Assembly: GCA_001683735.1 (NCBI GenBank)
Contig: LUGG01000001.1
Location: 1,054,001 to 1,118,000 of the forward strand
Reading direction: 5' to 3'
Length of the DNA: 64,000 bases
Source of the DNA: Grifola frondosa
Taxonomy: Eukaryota > Basidiomycota > Agaricomycetes > Polyporales > Grifolaceae
Below, one piece after another: positions 41,410 to 52,870 of the stretch. The position numbers and the translations under genes are program-made. The notes beneath the pieces were generated by a model that was not told the DNA's origin, ran no database searches, and was given only the letters and a program-made list of their open reading frames with translations. Positions within the stretch are counted from its first letter, which is position 1, and each line of letters opens with the position of its first letter.

Positions 41410-43030
41410 ATGACGACCCCAACCCCACTCGGCATCGACATATATGCACGGTTCGGTGTGCAAACACCAGGCGCAAATGCACCATTCCCCACTGGAACAG
41501 CAGCTTCAGGCCCAGGGTCGCCAACCTTGGGCGGATGGTCAGCGACGTCAAATTCGAGTCAACACGGTCATCGTACCTCACAGTATTTGTTTCCGCCCAC
41601 TGAGAATGGAGGTCTGCCATCAGAGACCTCATCTTCGTGCAGCTCTCCCTCATTTGGTCACTCTGGTGATGTTTCCGAACTGGCGGATGCTATCAACAAT
41701 CAAACTCGACCTGATGGAATGCTTACATTACGGGCGAATCACTCGACTGGGCCAGAGCTATTGTCTCGTCGAGATCGCGAAGAAGATGATGACAATGTTA
41801 TGAACCGCCCACGCTCGCGCATTCCTGGACAACAGCTTCGTGCGTCTGCGCGGCAAAGATCTCAAGAAAACGGTTTGAATATTGAACAGACTCAGCTTGT
41901 GGAGGATTTCTGCAATGTTCGTATGCTCACATCTTGCCTAATCACTACTGAAAATATGCCGGTAGCTTAGCATGACTGAAATGCTTGTAAATTTGAAGAT
42001 TCATCTGTTCAAGAACGAAAACGACATACTCAAGCGATACTTCAAGATCTTTTTGCGTCATCCGGACTTCGGCGTAAGTAGACCATGCTTATGGCTGTAA
42101 ATAGTTGCCGAGATGCCACTTACGTTCAGCTGCGCCTGCGGCACCACGTTGCGGGGTTCTTCTTGCGCCGAATGTCCCTGCCTATCATGCGGGAGTATCT
42201 GTACAGCTGTTGGTGAGTAGTCAACCAGTATGTCGATGAGAGCACCCAATCATTTAGAGAGATGAAAAGGCTCACATCGAAAAGAACTTGGATGCCCTCG
42301 GCCTCCCTGCCTCTTGCAAAAAGGACCCCGCCGATTGGGCTAATATCAAGTCCGCGGTCCATCACGAGCTCTCGCAGTTGAGAGCGGCGATGAAATCAAA
42401 GGTGTGTTTGAATGATACACACCTCATCAATTGTAGCGTCAGATGCTGAATGGCACAGCAGCTCGATCTATCAGTGAAGAAGAAAGAAGATATTTATGCG
42501 CTCACCGTTGGTCTCATGATGTACGACATGAAACCGAAACGCGAGCATTGGGGAAGGATTGCGTTCTTGGTGCGCACTTGATCATGTACAAGTGTGCAAT
42601 AGACGACCTACTCATAGAATTTTTAGCGAGAGTGTGTGAAGACCTGGAACAGCAAACCCCTCACTGACAAGAAAAAGCTACCATTTTGGGATTATGTCGA
42701 TGTCGAGCTGCAAAGCCTGCGCCAATACTTTAAACAAGTGCCTACTACAAATCGTAGACTGGAGGAAACCAAGTGAGCATCTCAGTGACTTCAGTGGCTT
42801 GGTGAGTAATGATCACCGACAGTTTCTTTGCTTCACTCCTCGCCAAGGACCTAAGTACATATACTGCCACCTCCGGCGAGTTTTCGCGCACCGTGTACAC
42901 CAACGAATCGATCTCCGACCTTCAGCGAAACGTGGAGCGTGCGGTAGGAACATTCACAGTGGATGACACGATTACACCGAATGTGCAGGATGCCGCGTCA
43001 GACTCAGATGAGCAGAGAATCGAGTACTAA
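41410..43030 (+). CDS. Transposon-companion protein of unknown function
   Basis: Not recognised as an enzyme. The ATG at 41410-41412 begins MTTPTPLGIDIYARFGVQTP, leading into a disordered Ser/Pro-rich half. The second half is helical and spread over short exons: QTQLVEDFCN, LSMTEMLVNLKIHLFKNEND, ILKRYFKIFLRHPDFG, HIEKNLDALGLPASCKKDPA, DWANIKSAVHHELSQLRAAM, QQLDLSVKKKEDIYALTVGL and MMYDMKPKREHWGRIAF. Then come FWDYVDVELQSLRQYFKQVP and a Thr-rich acidic tail ending SDEQRIEY at 43030. I recall similar proteins in many copies in Agaricomycete genomes, which would fit an element-borne gene, but I cannot confirm this. It lies 181 bp after the transposase on the same strand. Confidence 0.55.
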
Positions 43031-43862
43031 TAAGGGTGTAGTTGCCATTTGTATATTCATGAGAGCAATTTAATATTTGCGTTGTCTGCGGGGCAATGGG
43101 GAATCGTGTATATAAATGAGAAACCTAAAATGGAAGAGGCCGAGGCCGATTATAGATATGACGAGTTTGAGAGTCTGCCAAAAAGACACCAATTCGGTGC
43201 TTGATAGTCACCATTTGCGTTACCTAATTTATACTTATCAAATGGTGTTGATTGGTTATTGGCTGAGAAGGGATAAAACCTTCACCTGTTATGGCGGAGA
43301 TTCAACACCAGCCCAAAGGCGATATTCTCATGGTCATCCGGCTTCGGAGAGGTGTCGACCACACTCGGTGGTGTAAGATCATCTGCCAGCAATCTACCAT
43401 GACTGGTAGTGTATCGCTCTATTAATACGGACCAGGGCGATATCAGCTTTTCGATTTCACTCAATGTTTTGTGGACAAAGATATGCCGCGGCCAATCATA
43501 ATGTTCTTCATATCACTGAGGGCTGAGAGCTGCTCTTAGTATTACGATGAGCAGGACAGGATGAACACTGACCTCCGCAACGTTCTAATAAGTAATACTG
43601 TTCTGGGACCAAGAACTGCAGCGTATAAACATACATACATCACTTCCCACCCAGTGAGAGCCTGAGCATCCTGTATGATGTCGACGGCCGATCGGTCGTC
43701 ATCGTGCAAACATGTGCAAATATCCCGCTCGCTGCACGCGCGTTGCTCTTCGTCGTCGAAAGCCTCATCCGGAGGCCGAACGCACCTGAGGTCGTTGCAT
43801 CCCATTCACCCCGTCTATACTCTATAACTGACCCGTCCGAGCTGACGGCGAATGTTGTCATA
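43031..43862. other. Stretch between the mobile region and UGO1
   Basis: From about 43645 the UGO1 frame is already open (APEVVASHSPRLYSITDPSE), but without an in-frame ATG I can find. It may be 5' UTR or part of a longer first exon. The rest is AT-rich and without recognised content. Confidence 0.35.
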
Positions 43863-45488
43863 ATGTCCACCTCACCGACATCTCTTCGCGATATGTATAC
43901 GACACCCGCTAATACCTGGTCTTTTGTACCTCCTGTCCCGGCCGACAACTTGACGTCCTCCTCGTACGCATCTTCTCCCTCCTCATCATATCAATGGTCT
44001 ACACGGACTAGTTCAAGTCCTTTCTTCGATTTATCCACTTTTATTGCCGATGAAGACTCTGGCATCGATATAACGCTCCTTCTGAAAGGCATCATCGCTT
44101 CGGCGATGCAGCAGTATTCGACAACTGCTATTGCAATGCCTTGGGACGTCGGAAAAACGCTGCTGCAGGTGCAGTGGGTTCCGCGGGATGCGGGGGAAGT
44201 TCCGCCGAGTGCAGTGCTAACCACAGATGTTGTAGACGAGGATGGAGATGTATGTGAATCTGAAGTAAAGTCATCTTTGACTTGTTTTCATTGATGCGGA
44301 GACACCCTGTGTCTTTCTAGCTCAGTGACTCATCTAACGAGAACGACTCGTATTTTGCTGACCCAACCAATCCTGAATCTGCTTCACTGCCGCCCCGCCT
44401 GGCCGACGAGCGTGGTTATGTCGTGAGGCAGTCAGTTTTGGAAGAGGGTACAATACCTGAATATACTATTCCTGTGGGTAATGCGGATGGTACATGGGGA
44501 ATGATGAAACGGTTAGGACGTTTCAGAGGGGAAGGATGGCTTGCGCTCTGGAAGGGTTAGTGACAGTATTACTTCTACAGTATCACCTTCTGATGTCTCA
44601 CAAACAGGTCTGCTCACGTCAACCGTAACAAATGCACTTACAGCCAGTCTTCAACCCGTCATACATTCCATGCTGCAAACCATACTAACCCCAATGTTCC
44701 CCTCCCTCTCTTCGCCTTTGTCGTCATCTATGGTGCCCATCGTCCTTCCAGTCGCGTCGCACGTTGTCACCGGCTTCCTACTCTCGCCCCTTGATCTCAT
44801 CCGCACACGCCTCATCGTCCAATCTTCAATCCCGCGCTACCGCACGTATTCTGGACCGATTGACGCGCTTTTCCAGATAATTGAGCACGAAGGTGGATGG
44901 AAGGGCATGTACCTCCATCCCCATCTGCTCATTCCCACGCTTCTTGACTGCACCCTTCGTTCGCTCGTCCCACTCACACTGCCTGGATTGGTAGCGTCTT
45001 ATCTCGGTTTCGGCGCGCAGATCACTCCTGAGACATCGCCATTCATATGGACTGTTGCGGAGCTGCTGGGAACTTGTGCAGGGTTCATTATCACTGTTCC
45101 GTTTGAGACGGTGAGGCGGCGATTGCAAGCACAGGTCCGGGGTTCCGCGAAGCCAATCAAGGCCTGTGTGGAACTACGACCTTCACCGTACAACGGCGTT
45201 GTGGACACGTTTTGGCATATTCTCACAGAAGAGCGGTCAGATATGCCGTTGAAGACGAGGCGGAGACGACGAAAGAGTATCAGTGGGAAAAGCAAGGGCA
45301 AGGGCAAGGCAAGGGAGGCGGAGGCGGAGGAAGAGGTCCGGGCAGAAGGTGAAAGTTGGCTGAGGAACACCGGTATTGGCCAGCTATACCGCGGCTTGGG
45401 CATCAGGGTTGGGGCGAGTGTATTTGTGTTCGTTCTCTCGCTGTTTAGTGGTGGTGATGAACCCGATGCAGGTTGGGCCGAGTTGTGA
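43863..45488 (+). CDS. UGO1: Ugo1-like outer mitochondrial membrane carrier-fold protein
   Basis: Ugo1 links Fzo1 and Mgm1 in mitochondrial fusion and is a carrier-family relative in the outer membrane. The ATG at 43863 gives MSTSPTSLRDMYTTPANTWS, then FDLSTFIADEDSGIDITLLL. Degenerate carrier repeats are seen: MPWDVGKTLLQVQWVPRDAG, SPLDLIRTRLIVQSSIPRYR and VPFETVRRRLQAQVRG. Introns at about 44250-44321 and 44558-44607 join GDGDV-type sequence to LSDSSNENDSYFADPTNPES and RGEGWLALWKG to the third exon. A basic insert RRRRKSISGKSKGKGKA lies in the last matrix-type loop. The C-terminus reads GLGIRVGASVFVFVLSLFSG and stops at 45486-45488. The frame is open upstream of the chosen ATG and could extend the N-terminus by a non-ATG start or an unseen exon. 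Confidence 0.82.
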
Positions 45489-45647
45489 CATTGGGTTTTG
45501 TTATTTGTGGCAGTGGAGAATAACACTCTATTTACGTTCAATCTCATCACCATTCATCCAACGTCCTTTATGTTGGTTCAAGTCGCTCGCTGTGTCAGTG
45601 CGGATTTGAATTCAAGTACCGCAACGGCTGCGCAGAATTTTAGGCAA

Positions 45648-45680
45648 ACGCGTCGATCACGTGGACTGCGCGCGACGCGT
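45648..45680. promoter_or_regulatory. Two MCB boxes (ACGCGT) flanking a CACGTG in the condensin promoter
   Basis: ACGCGT occurs at 45648-45653 and 45675-45680, and CACGTG at 45658-45663, about 280-310 bp before the condensin ATG. ACGCGT is the MluI cell-cycle box bound by MBF in yeast for G1/S genes. The sites are visible; binding is inferred. Confidence 0.55.
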
Positions 45681-45959
45681 CGGGGCATCCGCAAACAGCC
45701 GTAAACTTGGACCCACAACTGCCTGTGACCACCCGCGGAAACAATTCGATCAACGTATCACGGTGAGCAAGATAGTAACCTAAAGATCAATTTGACGTAG
45801 AACAGTTCTACAAACTATAGAACCTGCCATCACACCACGTAGAAGTTGTCTATCTTGTCGGGACCTGGTAGTGACGGCGTTCACTTCAAGAATTAGCCCT
45901 TTGAGGTCGCAACCTCATGGTCTACGTTTATAACGAAGATTCTTCATCGCGACATTGGA

Positions 45960-48900
45960 ATGCCGAAGCGCAATCCCTATGCCATCCTCGAGGCTCTGCC
46001 CGACTCTATTCCGCGCATCTTCAACCAAGTGCAGCTCTCGGCAGCAAATCATCGTAAGAATTGTATCGCACTGCACAGACTACACGTGCAGGCAGCTGAG
46101 GTGACGAAAACGGCCAAGAATGGTACTTCAATGGAGCTCACTGGCGAGGACTTATTCGGAGATGTCTTTATTGACATGGTCGCTCGCATCCTTGCCGTGA
46201 AGAAAGGCCCGCCAACTGTGGAACGAGTGATAAAATTCATTGGAGCATATGCGAAATTTCTGGCAGAGAAAGGTGAGCAGCATTTGTACGTTTTGGCACT
46301 GTTGTTCAAATGCTCTTCAGACTCGGATGATGACGATGATACACTTTCAACCCGATTTTCGTTTCGCCTCCTTACTTGGCTAGTTCAAGGCTTTGTCGCA
46401 AAGGAGAAGATCGTTCGGTTCCGATGCATTGGGCTCGCTACCGAGATGATCGCACATATGAGTGAACTCGAGTACGTTCTGGTCCTTCGCATTAAGCTCA
46501 CTATATGCGTGATATATTTCAAATTTCACAGTGAAGATGTATTTGCGATACTTCGTACCAGTCTCATAGAACGAGCTCATGATAAGGAGCCCGCCATTCG
46601 AGGGCCTGCCATTGTTGCGCTATCAAAACTCTCGGGTGGTGAAGACGTCGGTCAACTCCCCGAGGGGGAAGAAAGCATTTCAGATGTACTTATTGATATC
46701 TTGTGTCATGACCCTTCTTCGTTAGTAATCCTTTCTCACCATCCGCTTCTCATCACTCACTTCAGATGATCTACCAAATTTGCTTCTGGCACGCAAATAT
46801 GTAAATCATCGTTTCTCTTCTTAGGGAAGTGCGTCGTTTGCAATTTTGAACATTCCGCTATCAGCACAGACATTGCCCAGCATCCTCACACGTACTCGCG
46901 ATACAGATCCGGCCGTCCGTAAACTCATATATTCCACGATTCTCCTCCCATCGCCTGTGGCTGCCCAAGGTCAAAGAAACGCCGACACCAATGCGCCTTT
47001 AAACACTTCCACGAGGCTGACACATCCCCGACAGCTGACCCTCGCACAACGCGAGAAGGTGCTTCGCCACGGCTTGGGTGATAGAGAAAAATCTGTGCAT
47101 GCTGCCGCCGTTTGGATGATAAGCGGATGGTTCAATGTGTTGCGAGAAACTATCAACCCAGACACAACAGATATGAAGGCTAAGAGTGCGGTCATGGCAG
47201 GGTTGATCGCATTTCTCAAGCTGTACAATGTCGCCAATCCAAAGAGCACCGACATTGCAGTAGGTGCGGTCAATTCTCTATTCAAGCGGGCCGATATTCT
47301 GGCGGGAGTTACGTTCGACGGTCAGTATTCGTTGAATGTTACGCTGTATTCCGCTGGACTGAATCGCTCTTACTAAGATACATTTTGGAATACACTTACG
47401 CCTGAATCAGTACTTCTTTCACGAATCTTTCTCAACTACTGCCTTGATAACGATGCAGAAGCGCTCGTCGAACGATCCGGATTACAGAGTATCACTAAGC
47501 TGGCATACAGTATCCAAGAAGCCTGCAACACGCTGTTTGATACAATAGAGGAGCTTGAAGAGGTGCAACTTTCGCAAAGTCATCAGGGAACCGCCAAATA
47601 TCATGAGGATGAAAAAAATGATGTGAACAATGAAGAGGATACTATTTTAGTCCGTGGTTTCATTCTAGGCGAGTTGCTGAAGATAGCCGTACGGTGCGAT
47701 TTCTCCGACGAGATGGGGAGACGGAAGGTTTTTATGGTTACTCGTGAGTGTCAGACGTTCGTATCACATATCCGGTCGTGGTATCTAACATTCTATAGGT
47801 GAAATGCTTGCGCACGAGCTGTTTCCGGAACACCTGTTGGAACCATGCTTCGACGTACTGGTACAGACCATGCCAGATGAACGAGAGATGATCAGGATAA
47901 CCGTGGATATCATAATGACCTTCGAGAGGGTATGGAGAATGACTGTCTAAATCAAACGGTGACAAAACTTGGCATCTCGGCCCAATCTCACTCGCTGACG
48001 AATAGAAACCATAGGAATTGAAGAGTGGATTATTCGACGCTACGCAAAGCACAAGCAGGAATCATTCAACGAAGCATGTGGAGATGCTCCCTGAGGAACG
48101 TGCCAATGCTGACATGATTGACCGCAAATGTCTTGCTATATGCATCGCCATGCTAAGTCGCGTCAACGGAGTATATTCTTTCTTGCTTCAGGGATGCGGC
48201 ACAGGTTACTGACATGTACCATTTATGTGGCAGACATTTGATGACAATTCGACACTGAAAGGCATCCTCACGGATCTCATAATTCCTGCTGTCAAAAGGA
48301 AAGAGCTCGAAATAAGGGAAAGAGGACTTATCACCCTGGGACTGTGCTGCCTCATCGCGAAGGTCAGTCCTATAGTCTTCATTATTTATTTCAATGACCA
48401 ATATACACTGCCCAGAACATGGCGATGAGTTCCCTTCAACTCTTCCTCGACGAAGTGCACGGCGCTCCAGAAAAACTCAAAATCAAGGTTCTGCAAGTGA
48501 TTTTCGACGTACTGCTGGTTTATGATGTGGAGTCCTACGTCGCCTCGGAAAAATGTGAGTCCGCAACCTTGAGATCATATATAGCCAATTTATAATGTAC
48601 CCCGGCAGACTGAGCGCATTGCGACTTTTCTCCTGCAAACCCTTGAAGTTGAAGATTCACAAGCTGTCCAAGCTATATTGTGCATTGGCATCTGCAAGTT
48701 GATGTTGTCTGGTTTACTGACTGACAGACGAGTTAGTCTATTTTCTTCCATATTATGCACAGTCGTAGCTGAAATACTCTCATCAGGTGCTGACAAGTCT
48801 AGTGTTGGCCTATGTTTCGCCAGTTACCGCAGCCAGCCAAGAGATCCGGCAATGTTTAGCTTACTTCCTACCTGTTTATTGCTATTCGTCCCCCGTCAAT

Positions 48901-50193
48901 CAGAGTCTGATGCAGTCTGTGAGTGCCGATAGAATCCCATCAATCTCACTTCTCAGTCTTTCTACTAGATTTTCATTTCGGTCTATGACCTGGTCGCTAG
49001 CATGTATCAAGACGTAGAGGATGGTCAAGAAACCATCACGCCCAATCAGCTCAGTCTCTTGTTTGTTGACTGGACAGATCCTCGGAAGGTAATTGCCAAG
49101 TGAGTCTTATTGTGTGTATTATGTGTTTCGCCCAATTCCTGATATCTGAACACAGGGACCGCGCAAGTGCGGCTGCCGAAAGTATACATATCAATCTCGG
49201 TGTCGACATTCTAAAAGCGCTGCATTGTCACGACAGGCCCAGTAAGCATATCACCTGATGACGTTCTGATGTCCAATCCAAAATATCTGATAATAATGGC
49301 AAAGTGGATGACACCAAAGAGTTGTGCCAGTTACTCGGAAAACTATACTTGCCAGAACATCCGGATCCCTTGCCTCTTCTAATGTTGAGCAAGCTGCTTT
49401 GGAGTCTAGAAAACGTGCGTGAATGGGACAGATGACGTGTTAGTTATTAATTTTTGGAACCTATAGCGAAACACGCTCGAAGATCCCGCATTGGAAACCA
49501 TACTTAGTCGCTTCAGCATTGCATTTACAAAAGAAGTTCCACAAGCAAATCAGCATCATAGATGAGCAGCGATATGCACAAGAAGTCCGACTGCGCGAGT
49601 TGAAGGTAATGATTGGATTGACGGCGGAAAAAGAGAATACTCCGGACTTCGAAACCGACGAAATAATGCATTCGAGTCCACCGAGTGCCAAGAGAAGCCG
49701 GGCGACAAGGTGCGATTTCGTCCTTCAATCAATCCACCGATTAACGTATATTCAAATCCTGATAGCTCGAACGCCGAGGAGCAAGAACTTGATGACAGCG
49801 AATCATTTACTGCATCACAATGTAGAGAAGCGTTAGTCCGGAGGCCTCACGAAATTACTTTCCATCTGAAATATGTTCCTTTCTTGGGATATGCAGACTT
49901 CGATCAAAGCAACACAGACCGACAATGAGACCTCCCGTTAGCAAGCGACAAAGAGCCCTAAGACCTTCTTCGTATGTGACAAAATACCGGCATTCATGAA
50001 TGTTACTCATGACGGCCCGCGGTTTGCTTGCAGAGAAGACAAGGAGAACCTGATTCAGACCACTGCAGGTCGTCGCGCAAATAAGTGCGTTCGCTCCATT
50101 TGTTAACATTGACTTCTACTCACCACCGATAGGACGGGAAGAGGCCAAACACCTCAGGACCTGGGACTGTATCAGAAGACAAACCGAATCTGA
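45960..50193 (+). CDS. YCG1: Condensin complex subunit 3 (CAP-G/Ycg1 HEAT-repeat protein)
   Basis: Ycg1 is the HEAT-repeat subunit that, with Brn1, grips DNA in condensin during mitotic chromosome compaction. The ATG at 45960-45962 starts MPKRNPYAILEALPDSIPRI. HEAT-type helices follow, with the family stretch RFSFRLLTWLVQGFVAKEKI, then VRFRCIGLATEMIAHMSELE. Next come HDKEPAIRGPAIVALSKLSG, REKSVHAAAVWMISGW and TDIAVGAVNSLFKRADILAG. Later exons read ELEIRERGLITLGLCCLIAK, EIRQCLAYFLPVYCYSSPVN, QSLMQSIFISVYDLVASMYQ and AKRSRATR. About fifteen short introns are used. The tail after 49.9 kb reads RPPVSKRQRALRPSS, EDKENLIQTTAGRRANKTGR and a stop at 50191-50193. The MCB sites upstream agree with cell-cycle expression. 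Confidence 0.9.
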
Positions 50194-50540
50194 CCAGCAA
50201 ATTCTAACCCCATACATTTCAGAATCTGTGGCAAATTCGACGTGGGTAACGATAAACGACAAAAGATACCCGAAGAGCCGAAGTACCAGAATGATGCACG
50301 ACGGGGAACGACCCTGTGGAAGCGGCGCCTTGACACGCTGACGTTCAAATTTCAGGTTGCTTCAGAACGATGTCTGATGTACTTATTATTGCATGGCTAC
50401 TATCGACGTTTAGACACTAAGAATTAATAAACCCAGAAATCGCGGAGACAGTTATGTTTCACCAATTCATCAGATACTCTTGACTACCGATCCTCATCAC
50501 ACATACGTGATCAGGAATGTAAGCGGGAGTGCCGCAACAA
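50194..50540. other. Convergent intergenic stretch
   Basis: Between the condensin and Myb-C2H2 stops. One short plus-strand frame (50242-50427) has no similarity I recognise and is probably 3' UTR. Confidence 0.35.
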
Positions 50541-52685
50541 TCATCTCGCCCTGCGTTTCTCGGCTACTTTGCGGGCTAATGCAGGAGGCACCACGTCAAG
50601 TTGAACAGGTAAATCACTTGGATGACCCTAACGTTCCGAACTTCGCAGTTAGAAACCATAATCAGGACTCGATACTTGGCGCAACCCACATGGGACATAT
50701 GATATCGGAGCCCACTGAGTTGCTTGTATTCTTTGCGACAATCAGGATGCGGACAAGGATGCAACTTCTTCGGCTTATCAGCGGTGGAGTCCGGCCTTCC
50801 TTGCTCTTCTGCAGCTTGTGTGGTTCTTCGACAGAGGTCTGTTTCGTCAGCAGTGCTTGTTGAAAGTGAAACTTCGACCTGGGGCGATATTAATAGACTT
50901 CGACGAAAGAATGACCCGACACTGACAATTGCAAATGATACTGAAGACCATTAATGCTCTATCACAATGACTCTTAGCTTTTCAACCCAAATGATCGAAT
51001 TGCGACCGACCTTCCAGCTCTTGTCACAGCCAGGAAGTCCGCAGCGAAAAGGTCTGCTACCACCAAGATCACCCGAGTGGTCTACCTTGCTATGAGTCGA
51101 CAACTCCTTCGAAGTTACGAAACAACTCTTGCTCTCCGGAGCATCATCTGGCCGCATTCCTGATGTCCACACGCATACCCCAATATGGAAGAACTTGCAG
51201 AGCGAATTTTCTTAAGCCATCACTGACAAATAAAGCAAAATACTCACTCTGAAGTAGCTGGCAGGTTCGAAGAGAGCCTTGGAGGTATTTTGAGGATCTA
51301 TAGGCTTATGCACAGCTGTAGGTCCTGGCGGTTTCTGTGCAGCAGTGCGATAATGTCTTGAAGGATTTGCGGGTGCCGTGGGCACTTCAACACTCAACAA
51401 TTGTGGTACTCTCTCCGTCTGGTCCGAAGGTCTCGGTGAGCATGGCAGAGGTTGAGTGTCGACGGTCGCAGAAGATGGCGCATCAGAAGGAGAGTGAGTG
51501 CATGCGATATTGACTTGAAGCTCCATGTCGCCAGACTGACTATCGAGTGTAGCACTGAGGACCGCACCCGAGCTATGAGGACTGAACGTTGTGGAATTGT
51601 ACTCCTGTTCAAAGCCTGCATGATTGGGACCATGCATTGTCATGAATTCATGCTCATCGTTATTATATGGACTGCGACGGCTTTCAGATAGCGACAACAA
51701 GGAATGGACATCCATGTCCTGATCGGCGGAGTATGTAGGCGTGCAATAGCCATGCGTATGAGGCGACTGTGAGAGGGCATGATTTGAGAGGGCGGCACTC
51801 AGCGAGGACGACGTGTATTGAAAAAGCGGCTGGTCAGGTGCATTAGGTTGGGCACTTTGAGGAGCATCGGATGATAGAAACTCGGCGGGAAAGAACTGAG
51901 GGCTATGAACGTCACCAGCAGATATGCCAGTAGGTAGATGCGCGTCAGGGGAGATGTACTGTAGACCACGCTCATTCCAGAATTGCGTCGAGTCGACAGA
52001 AAGCGATGTCCACTGGATCCCTGACTCCGGAAGTCGTTGCACGGAAGGTATGCACGGGGTTTCATCCCTTGACGCACCCTCACGAACTAGAGCGGCTTTC
52101 TTACGCTCTAACATTCTCCACCTGGCCGTGAAGGATCAGCAAACACGACATGCCGATATGTTCTAGTGAAAAACGATACCTGTTTCGACAACCTAAACCA
52201 CTTCTATTGAGTTCTTGCCCGACCTGTCCCCACTTTCCTCCAATCCTCGCATATACGTCCAAAAGTCTCGCATCTTCGTCGGCAGTCCAATCGTCCCTCT
52301 TCAGAGAGGGATCCAACGCTTCTCGATATCGCTTCGAGCAAGCGTCATCGGTCCTGCCGGAAATATGTCGCGCAATGACAGACCATCTTGTGGAATGTAT
52401 CGCGTAAAGGGACAAGAGCAGCTGATCTTCCTCAGTAGTCCATGCGGACTTCTTGACCGACGGAGATAGGGAGTGAAGCCACCGCTGCGAATACGTCTTC
52501 GTGATATGGTCAACAAATGACAGAGCGAGAGGAAAATCTACCTTTCGACAAGCCTTGTTCGTTCTACCGGGCACGGAAAGCGCTACAGACTTCCAGCTCT
52601 CGTTTTCTCCATAAATGGCCACCGCCTGAGTGAGCAAGTTATCTTCGTATGGTGTCCATGGTTTCCCGACCCGGCTTTCGCTCAT
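50541..52685 (-). CDS. Transcription factor with three Myb repeats and C-terminal C2H2 zinc fingers
   Basis: Probable nuclear DNA-binding regulator. The ATG at 52683-52685 starts MSESRVGKPWTPYEDNLLTQ. Myb repeat 1 runs through NESWKSVALSVPGRTNKACR. After an intron come repeat 2 (KSAWTTEEDQLLLSLYAIHS, then RWSVIARHISGRTDDACSKR) and repeat 3 (DDWTADEDARLLDVYARIGG, then KWGQVGQELNRSGLGCRNRY). A long Ser/Pro-rich middle of about 280 residues follows, for example QPLFQYTSSSLSAALSNHAL. The fingers are FRCGLPGCDKSWK (second half on the next exon) and CPHPDCRKEYKQLSGLRYHM, the latter joined over an intron to GHPSDLPVQLDVVPPALARK. The stop is at 50541-50543. The tail VAEKRRAR is basic. I recognise this layout from Agaricomycetes. 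It is divergent from PRP17. Confidence 0.82.
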
Positions 52686-52870
52686 GGACTATCCGTTCCA
52701 AACACTGGTTTATCAGTCACAAACAGATGATCTGCTCGATGTCAAACCTATCAGAGACTCAGGCATATGTTACAGAAGAGAGACCAGTGGTTGTCGTGTA
52801 GAGGTGGCTGTGGTCCTCTCTTGTGAAGGACTTCGCTTACGTAACGTCATACGCTCTTGCTGCTACTATC
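52686..52870. promoter_or_regulatory. Divergent promoter between the Myb-C2H2 gene and PRP17
   Basis: 185 bp separate the two ATGs. No CACGTG or ACGCGT site is seen here, unlike the promoters of the DNA-replication genes in the window. Confidence 0.45.

Larger units (their letters stand above)
36510..43030 (+). mobile_element. Plavaka-type DNA transposon region (ends not defined)
   Basis: The span covers the transposase gene and the companion gene on the same strand. Neither terminal inverted repeats nor a target-site duplication could be identified by eye, so the true borders may lie anywhere between about 34.8 and 43.8 kb. The transposase contains several frame breaks, so the copy may be inactive, although the window also shows likely sequence errors in host genes. 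Confidence 0.55.

Noticed and set aside
43704..43862. Longer UGO1 start upstream of the chosen ATG
   Set aside because: The upstream open frame begins at GTG codons only, with no in-frame ATG. Kept as a note, not as the start.
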